Assembly: GCA_947488655.1 (NCBI GenBank)
Contig: CANKZZ010000007.1
Location: 88,928-152,927, forward strand
Length of the DNA: 64,000 bases
Direction of reading: 5' to 3'
DNA from: an uncultured Psychroserpens sp.
Lineage (GTDB): Bacteria; Bacteroidota; Bacteroidia; Flavobacteriales; Flavobacteriaceae
The notes under the pieces are model-generated. The model was not told the DNA's origin and made no database searches. It saw only the letters and a list, made by a program, of their open reading frames with translations. Numbering within the stretch: position 1 is the first letter of the stretch; the number at the start of each line of letters is the position of its first letter. This document shows, piece by piece, positions 25,098-34,385 of this stretch. The position numbers and the translations under genes were made by a program.

Positions 25098-26351
25098 ATG
25101 TCATATTTATTTACTTCAGAAAGTGTTTCTGAAGGTCATCCAGACAAAGTAGCAGATCAAATTAGCGACGCATTAATTGATCATTTTTTAGCGTTTGATA
25201 GCGAATCAAAAGTAGCTTGTGAAACCTTAGTTACTACAGGTCAAGTTGTACTTGCAGGAGAAGTAAAATCTAACACGTATTTAGACGTGCAAAAAATTGC
25301 TCGTGATACCATAAACAAAATTGGATACACTAAGAGTGCATATATGTTTGATGGGAATTCATGTGGTGTGTTTTCTGCAATACATGAGCAGTCTGAAGAT
25401 ATCAATCGTGGTGTCGATAGAGCAAGCAAAGAAGAGCAAGGTGCAGGAGACCAAGGAATGATGTTTGGTTACGCAACCAGCGAAACAGAAAATTACATGC
25501 CTCTAGCTCTAGATTTATCTCATAGAATCCTAAAGGAATTAGCCGATTTAAGACGCGAAAACAAAGATATTACTTATTTACGTCCAGACTCTAAAAGTCA
25601 GGTAACTATTGAATATAGTGATGATAATGTCCCTCAACGTATTGATGCGATTGTTGTGTCTACACAGCATGATGATTTTGATGCTGACGATACGATGCTT
25701 GCTAAGATTAGAAAGGATATCGTAGATATTTTAATACCAAGAGTGGTTGCTAAATTACCAGAACACATCCAAGTATTATTTAATGATCAAATTACCTACC
25801 ATATTAACCCAACAGGAAAATTCGTAATTGGAGGACCTCATGGAGATACTGGATTAACAGGACGCAAAATCATTGTTGATACTTATGGTGGAAAAGGTGG
25901 TCATGGTGGTGGAGCCTTCTCAGGAAAAGATCCAAGTAAAGTAGATAGAAGTGCTGCTTATGCAACGAGACATATTGCAAAAAATATGGTTGCTGCTGGA
26001 GTTTGCGAAGAAATATTAGTGCAGGTAAGTTATGCGATTGGTGTTGTAGAACCTACGTCAATTTATGTAGACACATACGGTACTTGCCCATTTAATATCA
26101 CAGATGGAGAAATTGCATCAAAAATAAAAGATATTTTTGATATGCGTCCAGCTGCCATTGAAGAACGTTTAAAATTACGTCAACCAATGTATAGCGAAAC
26201 TGCTGCTTATGGTCATATGGGACGTCAGCCAGAAACAGTTAGTAAAACATTTTCTCAACCAAATGGTGATGATTTAACTTTAGATGTTGAGTTATTTACT
26301 TGGGAGAAATTGGATTATGTGGAAAAGGTGAAAACTGCCTTTGATATTTAA
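25098..26351 (+). CDS. metK: S-adenosylmethionine synthetase
   Basis: 417 residues. I start it at ATG 25098, where the conserved [20 protein letters not shown] begins. A frame from 25014 adds 28 unlike residues and would run through the riboswitch. [25 protein letters not shown] and [16 protein letters not shown] are the ATP/methionine-binding motifs. It makes SAM from ATP and methionine. It sits divergently from the metY operon, with its own SAM-II riboswitch and a rho-independent terminator. Confidence 0.97.
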   Translation: MSYLFTSESVSEGHPDKVADQISDALIDHFLAFDSESKVACETLVTTGQVVLAGEVKSNTYLDVQKIARDTINKIGYTKSAYMFDGNSCGVFSAIHEQSEDINRGVDRASKEEQGAGDQGMMFGYATSETENYMPLALDLSHRILKELADLRRENKDITYLRPDSKSQVTIEYSDDNVPQRIDAIVVSTQHDDFDADDTMLAKIRKDIVDILIPRVVAKLPEHIQVLFNDQITYHINPTGKFVIGGPHGDTGLTGRKIIVDTYGGKGGHGGGAFSGKDPSKVDRSAAYATRHIAKNMVAAGVCEEILVQVSYAIGVVEPTSIYVDTYGTCPFNITDGEIASKIKDIFDMRPAAIEERLKLRQPMYSETAAYGHMGRQPETVSKTFSQPNGDDLTLDVELFTWEKLDYVEKVKTAFDI

Positions 26352-26375
26352 TTTATTCTATAAAATTTATAACTG

Positions 26376-26410
26376 AAACCTCTAAATTTAATTTGGAGGT
26401 TTTTTGTTTT
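26376..26410 (+). terminator. Rho-independent terminator of metK
   Basis: A 12-bp stem with one T-G wobble, AAACCTCTAAAT with ATTTGGAGGTTT, closes a 3-nt loop (26376-26402) and is followed by TTTTGTTTT. Confidence 0.8.
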
Positions 26411-26444
26411 AAGCAGAGTTCTTATATTGTTTAAAATCTATAAT

Positions 26445-27239
26445 ATGACATTCAAAACACTAGAATCTTCAGAATATAAAAATCTCTACTTCTATCGTAC
26501 CGAAGAATGGGATTGGTATACTAGTGATTTGATTAAGATTATTGATAGCAAAAACCCTAGAGTTATTACAATGGATCCTTGGCCTCAAAAAATTTACTTA
26601 GACGCTTTAGGTCAATTAACGGTTGAAGATTATATACACAACGTTGCTAAAGACTATCCCAAAGGGAATGTGCCAAAAGAACTAGATGACATGATTTTAC
26701 AACTGCTCGAAGATTTGGTATATGGTGAGAAAGTGGTATCATTTTCTGAAACTCCAGTGACTTTGGAAGCCTCTGTTTTAAATCCATCAACAGAAGAAGG
26801 AGAGATTGACATGAAAGGCATTTGGAAAGGTATGTATCAATACGCAATACCAGACGAGTTTAAAGATGATAGAATGGTTGATGTTGAGTTTACAATAACA
26901 ATTGATAGTGTTACAGGCAAAACATTCTCTGGTACTGTAAAAGATGACATATTAACTGGCGGAACTCCTGGAACTGGAATTATACAAGGAACCTTTGATA
27001 ACGATACAGTGACTTTCACTAAGAACATGCCAATTTCATCCATAATTGATGAAGATGGAAATCATCTTAACGACCCTAATAAAAAACACTCTACATTAAT
27101 TTACAAAGGTCAATTTTCTAGAAGCAAGCAAATTATAACTGGTACTTGGAAATTTAAAAAGAAGGCACTGTACTGGAAAGGAATTATACCGCAACTTGTC
27201 TCTAGAGGAACAGGAACTTTCGTGATGAGTAAAGTCTAA
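26445..27239 (+). CDS. Hypothetical protein with C-terminal beta-barrel-like half
   Basis: 264 residues that I do not recognise. I choose ATG 26445 (MTFKTLESSEYK) over an upstream TTG at 26427. No signal peptide, so cytoplasmic. Residues 1-90 are mixed alpha/beta. Residues about 130-264 have alternating beta strands (FTITIDSVTGKTFSGTVKDD, YKGQFSRSKQIITGTWKFK) with the G-x-W and FSG patterns of lipocalin-like bacterial barrels. It lies between metK and the MoxR cluster, 213 bp from the latter, without an obvious link to either. Confidence 0.78.
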   Translation: MTFKTLESSEYKNLYFYRTEEWDWYTSDLIKIIDSKNPRVITMDPWPQKIYLDALGQLTVEDYIHNVAKDYPKGNVPKELDDMILQLLEDLVYGEKVVSFSETPVTLEASVLNPSTEEGEIDMKGIWKGMYQYAIPDEFKDDRMVDVEFTITIDSVTGKTFSGTVKDDILTGGTPGTGIIQGTFDNDTVTFTKNMPISSIIDEDGNHLNDPNKKHSTLIYKGQFSRSKQIITGTWKFKKKALYWKGIIPQLVSRGTGTFVMSKV

Positions 27240-27452
27240 AATAAATCAAATTAGTATAGCTCATCCTTTTGTACTAAATCATATTTCAATGCTGGAGTGA
27301 TTTAAATCCCTTCCTTTAATCAACTATTTATCCTTTTTTTATTTTTTCTCAATTGTGTAGTGAAATCATGCAACTTAAAAAAAGTCTTCAAATGATTAAA
27401 AAATCCTTAATTTTCGGTTAATTCTTAAAAGCTTAAATCTCTTCTAAAATTA

Positions 27453-28109
27453 ATGTCAAAACTAAAACCTAATTTTTTCTTAGATTCTATTGCTCATTTA
27501 AGAGCTCATGGTCACTTAATTATTAGAGACGACTTACTTAAAACAACAAAAGCAGAAGACGAAGACATAGTTTTATATTTAGAACAAGATTTTGAAAAAG
27601 AGTGTTTGAGTTTTCCGTTTGAAGCACCCAAATTTAATGCTAGTGCTGCTTTATGGGCAAGTAAAATTGTCTATTATGCAACTCTTTTGTTATTACATCG
27701 CAAAGACACAAAAAAAGATTTGGAAACTATGTTTGCAGATTATACTGGAGTAATAGATTTGTCTGCTATACTTTCAGCAGATTTAACCTTACGTTTTTTA
27801 CCTCAGATCTATCTGAAGTTAGAAGCAATTGATCCTCAAGACCCTTTAGTAATTATTCTAAAACAAATTTTAAATACTTGGCAATTTTCAGCAATACACC
27901 AAACATTTAAATTTGAAGAGATTGATAAGCATTTCTATTTAGATAACTTAAACATCAAACAAATTTTCTTAGATAGAATTGTAGATAAAAAAGCATTAAA
28001 TTGGGCTAATGATTCACAAATAAATAACCTTTTAATTGACCATTTAGGTTATTTTAAAAATGACATTTGGAAAGCCCTACAACCCATTATAAATAATGAA
28101 CAAGACTAA
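27453..28109 (+). CDS. MoxR-vWA system accessory protein, probably bpX-type
   Basis: 218 residues, no signal peptide or membrane helix, mostly helical (SAALWASKIVYYATLLLLHRK, TLRFLPQIYLKLEAI). I recognise no catalytic motif. It is the first gene of a five-gene overlapping operon: its end overlaps the MoxR gene by 14 bp. The position matches the small accessory proteins of MoxR-vWA-beta-propeller ternary systems, where bpX-type domains adjoin the ATPase. The family call is from context, not from a recognised motif. Confidence 0.8.
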   Translation: MSKLKPNFFLDSIAHLRAHGHLIIRDDLLKTTKAEDEDIVLYLEQDFEKECLSFPFEAPKFNASAALWASKIVYYATLLLLHRKDTKKDLETMFADYTGVIDLSAILSADLTLRFLPQIYLKLEAIDPQDPLVIILKQILNTWQFSAIHQTFKFEEIDKHFYLDNLNIKQIFLDRIVDKKALNWANDSQINNLLIDHLGYFKNDIWKALQPIINNEQD

Positions 28110-29232
28110 CATAGAACAACTCAAAGCAGTTTTAGACCACATTAAAGCTACATTTGTTGGCAAAGATGATATCATAGATTTACTTGGCATTAGCTTAATA
28201 GCCAGAGAAAACACCTTTTTATTAGGACCTCCAGGTACCGCAAAAAGCGCCATCGTCAAATCATTATCTAAAGGTATTGAAAACGGAAAAAACTTTGAAT
28301 ATCTCCTTACAAGATTTACAGAACCCAATGAGCTATTTGGACCTTTTGATATTAAAAAACTACGTGAAGGCGAACTCGTAACTAACACAGATGGTATGAT
28401 GCCAGAGGCCTCTATGGTGTTTTTAGACGAAATTTTTAATGCCAATAGTGCTATTTTAAATAGTTTGCTCATGGCATTAAATGAGAAAGTGTTGCGACGC
28501 GGAAAACAAATTTTAAAACTACCTGCATTAATGTTTGTTGGCGCAAGTAATGTGTTGCCAGAAGACGAAGCATTAAATGCCCTTTTTGATCGTTTTTTAG
28601 TACGTGTAAAATGTGATTATGTAAATCCAGACTTACTCAATCAAGTCTTATTAGCTGGTTGGAAATTAGAAAAAAACGTCACAGGTGATATTCCTGTAAT
28701 TCAACCAGAAATGATAAAAGATCTGCAAGGTCAAACTAAAAAAGTGAATCTTACACCGATAATATCCACGTATGTAGATGTGATTCATAATTTAAGAAAT
28801 ACAGGAATCAATGTGTCTGACAGGCGTGCTGTTAAACTTCAAAATTTAATTGCTGCCAGTGCTATTTTCTGCGGAAGACAAGACACGATATTAAGTGACC
28901 TTTGGGTGTTAAAATACATTTGGGATACCGAAGAACAGATTGAAATATTAGAAGGTATCATAAATAACGTTATTGAAAAAGACATTACAGATGATTCGCA
29001 TCCGCAGGCATTATATAACAAAGCACCAAATCCAGAAGAAGTCATTAAAGAAGTGAACTTACTTAAAGAGCGTTGGCAAAATGACACTATATCTTTTGAA
29101 GAGCAAAACGTTATTAAAGATAAACTTCGTTTTATACAAAGTAGAGCAGACTGGATAAACAACGACGAACAAAAGCAATTTATAAAAACCGAAATAGATG
29201 CATTATGGCAAAAGATTTTGCAGACATTATAG
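28096..29232 (+). CDS. MoxR-family AAA+ ATPase (RavA-like)
   Basis: 378 residues. Walker A is GPPGTAKS with K50, Walker B is MVFLDEIFNAN with D111 and E112, and LTRFTEPNELFGPFDI, GASNVLPEDEALNALFDRFLVR (sensor 1 and arginine-finger regions) closely follow RavA of Enterobacteria. Such ATPases form hexamers and pair with vWA proteins to remodel or mature targets. The downstream 852-residue protein is the likely vWA partner. The gene overlaps its neighbours by 14 bp and 28 bp. It is the motor of the system. Confidence 0.94.
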   Translation: MNKTNIEQLKAVLDHIKATFVGKDDIIDLLGISLIARENTFLLGPPGTAKSAIVKSLSKGIENGKNFEYLLTRFTEPNELFGPFDIKKLREGELVTNTDGMMPEASMVFLDEIFNANSAILNSLLMALNEKVLRRGKQILKLPALMFVGASNVLPEDEALNALFDRFLVRVKCDYVNPDLLNQVLLAGWKLEKNVTGDIPVIQPEMIKDLQGQTKKVNLTPIISTYVDVIHNLRNTGINVSDRRAVKLQNLIAASAIFCGRQDTILSDLWVLKYIWDTEEQIEILEGIINNVIEKDITDDSHPQALYNKAPNPEEVIKEVNLLKERWQNDTISFEEQNVIKDKLRFIQSRADWINNDEQKQFIKTEIDALWQKILQTL

Positions 29233-29954
29233 AATTTATAGTTCGTGTTGATAAATCAGACCTTGATACTTTAGCTCAAATTCGACATTTTGAGAATTTA
29301 AAAATTGCTCAAAATGAAAACGACTTATGGGTTAAAGGCTTCAGTATGGAGCAAATTAATGGTGTTGCGGTTAAAACGCTTCCGAAGAAAAACATATTTT
29401 ACGTCAAAGATTCTAGATTGTTCCCAAAAGACAGTTTACTACCCATTGGCAAATTACCATCGTCATTACTTTGGACACCTATACAAATGGCTTTGTTGAT
29501 TGAAGAACCTCAACTCAATCATAATTTTTTTGGTATTAATGAGCAAATTGATATTCAGTTAGCGCCATTTCATGAAGAAAAAAAACTTTTTGCAACCTTA
29601 ATTAATTTAGACAACAATACTAAATCAATTATAGAAAGCTCACCAAATTTTAGACTAGAGCATTTAAGATATGTACTAATTAATACATCTAAAGTATTAA
29701 TTATTGGATCTCCAACATTAGGTATAAAAGGGCAATCGTTTTGGCTCTATAATGATTTTTTATTACCAAATGGATTTCATTTTAAATTTCCAATTCTTAC
29801 TAAGAGTATTAAAAATGCATTAAACTCAACTGGAGAAAACTATGTACTTTGGCAAAAAAACAACAGTTATGCTTTAATTAAAAAGAGTGATTTTAAACCC
29901 TTGTCTATAAGTTCTTTTAGACGCACTTTGAGCCTTTTTAATATTAATGCATAA
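29205..29954 (+). CDS. MoxR-vWA system accessory protein (beta-rich)
   Basis: 249 residues with no signal peptide and no clear known domain. It is rich in short beta strands (VAVKTLPKKNIFYVKD, LPIGKLPSSLLWTPIQ) and ends in SSFRRTLSLFNINA. It starts 28 bp inside the ATPase gene and ends 8 bp inside the vWA-like gene, an unusual degree of overlap that shows tight coupling. A bpX-type role is inferred from the operon alone. Confidence 0.8.
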   Translation: MAKDFADIIEFIVRVDKSDLDTLAQIRHFENLKIAQNENDLWVKGFSMEQINGVAVKTLPKKNIFYVKDSRLFPKDSLLPIGKLPSSLLWTPIQMALLIEEPQLNHNFFGINEQIDIQLAPFHEEKKLFATLINLDNNTKSIIESSPNFRLEHLRYVLINTSKVLIIGSPTLGIKGQSFWLYNDFLLPNGFHFKFPILTKSIKNALNSTGENYVLWQKNNSYALIKKSDFKPLSISSFRRTLSLFNINA

Positions 29955-32505
29955 TTACCTAAACACATATAAAGACTACTTTTGGCACTGGGATTGTGAC
30001 AACGCAGATATTAATAATCGCTATCGATATATTGCAACAATTAGAGATGGCCAATCTATAGCTTACTACCCAAAAATATTTGAAGTTTTAGAAGATTTAC
30101 AGCATCAAGGTCTACCTCCTTTTGGTGCTATATTATTAGTGCTTATTGCCACTAACCAAAACATAGATGACGTCACCTCAAATCATTTAGAACGCATTTT
30201 ACTAGGCATTGATGGCTCCAAAACCACTCTAAATGCCATTGAGGTTTTAGACCTCATAAAAAGTTTACCTTATAGACTTAAAACAGGATCTAACTTAACC
30301 CTATTATTTCAAACTTTATTTAAAGATTGTCATAATAGAATGGGTATACCAAAATCTAAAGAGTTTATAAATAATCTTCAAAACGATCATTACAATTTTT
30401 ATTTAACTACTAACACACCCGAAGGCACAGACCAAACAAACATAGCAACTTTTAATAAAGATGTAAGAGCCATTGCACTACTTATTAGACGTTTTAAAAG
30501 CGTTGATGATATTAGTAATGCAATGCAAAATATACCGAAAAATGATTTAGAAAGTACCGTTATACTAGAAGACACGATCTCTAATGAAAATGAGATAGAC
30601 AAATCATTTATTAAGCAATTAACAGAGCATAAGAGTACCTACCAAATTGGGAGTTTAATAAAGCGTATTTGGTCTGGACTTGATATACCAATGCATAATA
30701 ATTTACCAAGTACTCAGCCTTTAGGTGGTGTGTCTGATATTATTAATAAGGGTGACTTTAGTAGATTATTGATTTCTGAATTTGCATATGAAGATGACAC
30801 ATTTATGTCTAGAATTGCAAATAATGAAGCACTTTATATTGAGAGAGAAACACCTCCCGAAAGCAATAACAAACACCGTGTATTTTTAATTGATGCCTCT
30901 CTAAAAAATTGGGGAATCCCTAAAGTATTATCATTTGCAACGAGTTTGGCTATAGCACAACACCCTAAATCTAATTACAAATACAGTGCTTTTGTAGTTG
31001 GACAAGATTATGAAGAAGCACCAATAGAAACTTTATACGATGTTATAGAAAGCCAACAAATTCTTTCTGGTGGCTTACAACCCTCTTTAGGTTTATCAAA
31101 ATATTTTAAAGATAATAATGATGATTCTAATCGCGAATTATTTTTCTTGACCGAAACTAAAAACTTAGACCATCCAGATCTTCAAAATGTGTTATATCAA
31201 TATCACGAACAATTTAATTACATTATTACAACACATACTAGTGGTACACTAAATTTTTATAAGCATCAAAATAGAAGTCGCAAACAGTTTCAACAAATCG
31301 TACTGCCTTATCAAGAAATATGGGACAACAATAGACCTTTAGAAGTGCACTCTAAACCCATAACGAGCAGTGATATAGATATTAAGCATGTATTGTTAGA
31401 ACCTATAGATGTTACTTCAAAGATAATTCCGTTTGAAGAAACTTATTATGTGGTACAAAATGCTAATGTGTATACCTTAACTTCGGCAGGATATGAAAAA
31501 GGGCTGCAAATGATCATGGAAGATATTCCCTATAGCCAAGACTATAGATATACTATTGTAAGAAATCAATCAAAAGCACTCATTCTCGTTATTTTAATTT
31601 TAGCTGAAAAACGCCTAACCAAAATAAATCTTAAAACTAAAGAAAGCGAGTCTAAAATTATTAATAATGAGAACATAGATAACTACCAAACCATCCTATT
31701 TAGCGAAGGAAATAATATTATACTTAGCAGTTCTAAACAGTATTATAATATTACTAATGACTATAAGATGTTTTTATTAACAGGAAACATGGCATATTCA
31801 CAGGCTATGAATACTTATTTTGATAAAATTTATGACTTTAGACGTCAATTAAAATTCTACAGAGTTAAGTACAACATCCTAAAAAACATAGTAGCTCTAA
31901 AAACAAAAAAAGGTGCTTATGATACCAATTATTTGTTTCTAAATGATTTTTTAATAGAAGATGAGTATATAAAATTAATAAATCAAAGTAAACACTATTA
32001 TACTATTAAGGCTAGTAGAGCTCTTATCATAGAAAAAAAACAAACACTGGTTTTAAAACGACGAGGAAACCAAGCTCTAAGCATTGTTAAATATCTAAAT
32101 ACGCATTTTAAATTTGATCTTAAAGAAGCCAAAAACCTTATAGAGTCTACTCCTAGCGTTATAGCAAATGGACTGTTATTTGAAAATGCCGAACGATTTA
32201 AAAAAGATATTGAAGAGTTAGGTGCCACCTGTTATTTAAAAACAGATTATTTTGAAAGTAAAGACGGTAGCACAATACATATAAAAAATGGGCAACTCAT
32301 TTTTAATAGTAGTAAAACCTTTATTCCAACTTTTTACATTACATCTGTTTTAAATCATCGTATTGCAATGGCTACCCATAGTGAGTTTGCTGGCAACACC
32401 TATTATTTACCAGTAAATCACAAGCTTACAACCATAGATATTAAGGAGTTTTATAAAAAATATATTAATCCGTTTCTAACTCAAATTATAGAACATGAAG
32501 ATTAA
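29947..32505 (+). CDS. Large vWA-like/beta-propeller protein of the MoxR system, with L7/L12-like segment
   Basis: 852 residues. Residues 1 to about 260 are helical (TYKDYFWHWDCDN start). Residues about 310-470 look like a vWA fold (HRVFLIDASLKNWG, ELFFLTETKN). The MIDAS motif is degenerate: D316-A-S-L-K in place of D-x-S-x-S. Residues about 480-700 have repeated beta-rich segments compatible with a beta-propeller. Residues about 706-764 (FDLKEAKNLIESTPSVIANG, KKDIEELGATCYLK) resemble the C-terminal domain of ribosomal protein L7/L12. The C-terminal 90 residues are again beta-rich. No signal peptide is present. The calls beyond vWA are by eye. Confidence 0.8.
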   Translation: MHNYLNTYKDYFWHWDCDNADINNRYRYIATIRDGQSIAYYPKIFEVLEDLQHQGLPPFGAILLVLIATNQNIDDVTSNHLERILLGIDGSKTTLNAIEVLDLIKSLPYRLKTGSNLTLLFQTLFKDCHNRMGIPKSKEFINNLQNDHYNFYLTTNTPEGTDQTNIATFNKDVRAIALLIRRFKSVDDISNAMQNIPKNDLESTVILEDTISNENEIDKSFIKQLTEHKSTYQIGSLIKRIWSGLDIPMHNNLPSTQPLGGVSDIINKGDFSRLLISEFAYEDDTFMSRIANNEALYIERETPPESNNKHRVFLIDASLKNWGIPKVLSFATSLAIAQHPKSNYKYSAFVVGQDYEEAPIETLYDVIESQQILSGGLQPSLGLSKYFKDNNDDSNRELFFLTETKNLDHPDLQNVLYQYHEQFNYIITTHTSGTLNFYKHQNRSRKQFQQIVLPYQEIWDNNRPLEVHSKPITSSDIDIKHVLLEPIDVTSKIIPFEETYYVVQNANVYTLTSAGYEKGLQMIMEDIPYSQDYRYTIVRNQSKALILVILILAEKRLTKINLKTKESESKIINNENIDNYQTILFSEGNNIILSSSKQYYNITNDYKMFLLTGNMAYSQAMNTYFDKIYDFRRQLKFYRVKYNILKNIVALKTKKGAYDTNYLFLNDFLIEDEYIKLINQSKHYYTIKASRALIIEKKQTLVLKRRGNQALSIVKYLNTHFKFDLKEAKNLIESTPSVIANGLLFENAERFKKDIEELGATCYLKTDYFESKDGSTIHIKNGQLIFNSSKTFIPTFYITSVLNHRIAMATHSEFAGNTYYLPVNHKLTTIDIKEFYKKYINPFLTQIIEHED

Positions 32506-34381
32506 TATTACACCAACAAAACATAATACATATCCCAAAAAAGGAATTCTCATTAGAAGCGCTCATCCTTATGAGTGGATCCAGGAATTGCAAAATTTAA
32601 ACATAGATTTAGACACGGTAAACGCCTACGCAATACCAAGTAAAATTGCCAACCAAATTTATGGATGCTTTGTGATTTTAAACCAGTTAAAATCTAACAC
32701 TCATATTGCAAATGTTGCTATTTTTCAATCGGTAAATGATGTAATTTACATACCAGAATTTTCTAAAATTAACCCTAAATTAGCATTAGAAGAAAGTCAA
32801 AAGTTATTGAAATTTCCTCACATTTATCATCCAGATTTTGGTTGGTTTTCTTTAGAAACAAAAATTAATTGGACAAGCCTTATAAGACTAAGAGCAGCAT
32901 TACCATTACAAATTACAGTTCCTGAAGACTCTGTTTTTATACCTTCGGAAATTTTAAGTTTTCAATTAATTTCTAAATCTGATGAAGAGATCACCAAAGA
33001 TTTAGACCTTAAACTAGAAAAACCAAAAAAAGAAAAATTAAGTGCTGTAGATAAAATAAAATTAAATGTTTTAAAAACACTTTTTTCCGCAACACAAGGA
33101 AAAAACGGAAACTTTAATGTAGAACGCAACAACCTATTAAAATGGTTAGATAATATAGGAGGCTCTCAAGGCCAAAAACAAAGCAATAGAAGCTCAAAAT
33201 GGGAAAAAAATCTAGAGAGGCTACTCTACAAAAATCAAAAAGAGACAGATAAATTACTTAGACTACTAAAACTTAATCCTAACTCTGCTTTAAAATTTGC
33301 TATACCAATAGATTTGGCTGGCACTTCAAGAGATGCTGGAAATGGCCAACTCGGTATCTTTTCTAAAAACAGTGATGGTGATAGCAGGTTCTCTAATTTT
33401 ATTTTTAAAATACTATCCTATATTATTTTACTTGTAATTGCTTATTTAATTTACTTACTTATTTCTGGCATTGCAAATGCTAATTTATATCCCTTTTTAT
33501 CGACATTACTCAAAGGTATTGGCTTTTTTGTTGGTGTCGTTATTTTGGTTGTAATTATAGAACGTCTTTTTGGAGGATCCAGCAATGGTGGCTCTGGCAC
33601 TGTAGATGATGAGCGTTTAAACGCTTTAAAAAAACAGTACGAGAAATTAGCAAAAGAGGCTATAGATGTTAAAGATTATAAAAAAGCAGCATCTATTTAT
33701 ATTAAGCTTTTAAAAGATTATTATGCTGCTGCAGATGCTCTAGAGGAAGGAAAGTTGTACCAAGAAGCTGCACTTGTCCATTTAAAATATAATAAAAATA
33801 AAAACAAAGCTGCAGAGGTTTATGAGAAAGGAAAAATTTATGATAAGTCTATAGCGTTGTACAAAGAGTTAGAAGAGCATGAAAAAGTAGGCGATATCTA
33901 TAAGTCTATGCGTAATACTGTAGAAGCTAATACATATTACCAAATGGTTATTGATGACTACTTAGAAAATGACCAATTTGTAAAAGCCTCGTTAATTTAT
34001 AAATACAAAATTGAAGATGCTCCAAAAGCACAAACTATCTTATTGCAAGGCTGGAGAGCGCACAAAGACGCTTATAACTGTTTAAATAATTATTTTAGCA
34101 ATTTCCCAAACACCGAAATATTAAAAAAAGGCATAGAATTTATTTACAAAAAAGAAACTGGACCAGACAACCTTACTGTGTTCTTAAAAGCATTAAAGGT
34201 AGAGCATCAAAAGCACGAGGATATACACGATTTTACACAAAATATCGCTTATGAGATTGTAGCTAATAATTTGAGTGATAATCCTGGCATTACTTACGAG
34301 CTCAAAGCATTTAGTGCAGATAATCATTTAATACAAAATGATGCAACTCGTTTTGTAAAGCGCACTAAGTATAAGAGGTAA
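32495..34381 (+). CDS. Membrane-anchored TPR-type protein of the MoxR-vWA system
   Basis: 628 residues. Residues 1 to about 160 form an N-terminal domain (GILIRSAHPYEWIQELQNL) of bpX6 type by context. Then comes a charged linker. Two membrane helices lie at about 302-325 and 335-357 (SYIILLVIAYLIYLLISG, GIGFFVGVVILVVIIERLF). From about 375 a helical solenoid follows with TPR-like repeats (KDYKKAASIYIKLLKDY, KIYDKSIALYKELEEHEK, AALVHLKYNK). It overlaps the vWA-like gene by 11 bp and is the membrane anchor of the system, so the whole machine probably works at the inner membrane. Confidence 0.86.
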   Translation: MKINITPTKHNTYPKKGILIRSAHPYEWIQELQNLNIDLDTVNAYAIPSKIANQIYGCFVILNQLKSNTHIANVAIFQSVNDVIYIPEFSKINPKLALEESQKLLKFPHIYHPDFGWFSLETKINWTSLIRLRAALPLQITVPEDSVFIPSEILSFQLISKSDEEITKDLDLKLEKPKKEKLSAVDKIKLNVLKTLFSATQGKNGNFNVERNNLLKWLDNIGGSQGQKQSNRSSKWEKNLERLLYKNQKETDKLLRLLKLNPNSALKFAIPIDLAGTSRDAGNGQLGIFSKNSDGDSRFSNFIFKILSYIILLVIAYLIYLLISGIANANLYPFLSTLLKGIGFFVGVVILVVIIERLFGGSSNGGSGTVDDERLNALKKQYEKLAKEAIDVKDYKKAASIYIKLLKDYYAAADALEEGKLYQEAALVHLKYNKNKNKAAEVYEKGKIYDKSIALYKELEEHEKVGDIYKSMRNTVEANTYYQMVIDDYLENDQFVKASLIYKYKIEDAPKAQTILLQGWRAHKDAYNCLNNYFSNFPNTEILKKGIEFIYKKETGPDNLTVFLKALKVEHQKHEDIHDFTQNIAYEIVANNLSDNPGITYELKAFSADNHLIQNDATRFVKRTKYKR

Positions 34382-34385
34382 TAAA

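Noticed and set aside
28077-28472. 131-aa minus-strand frame in the MoxR gene
   Set aside because: It overlaps the complete Walker A region of the real gene on the other strand and has no recognisable domain.
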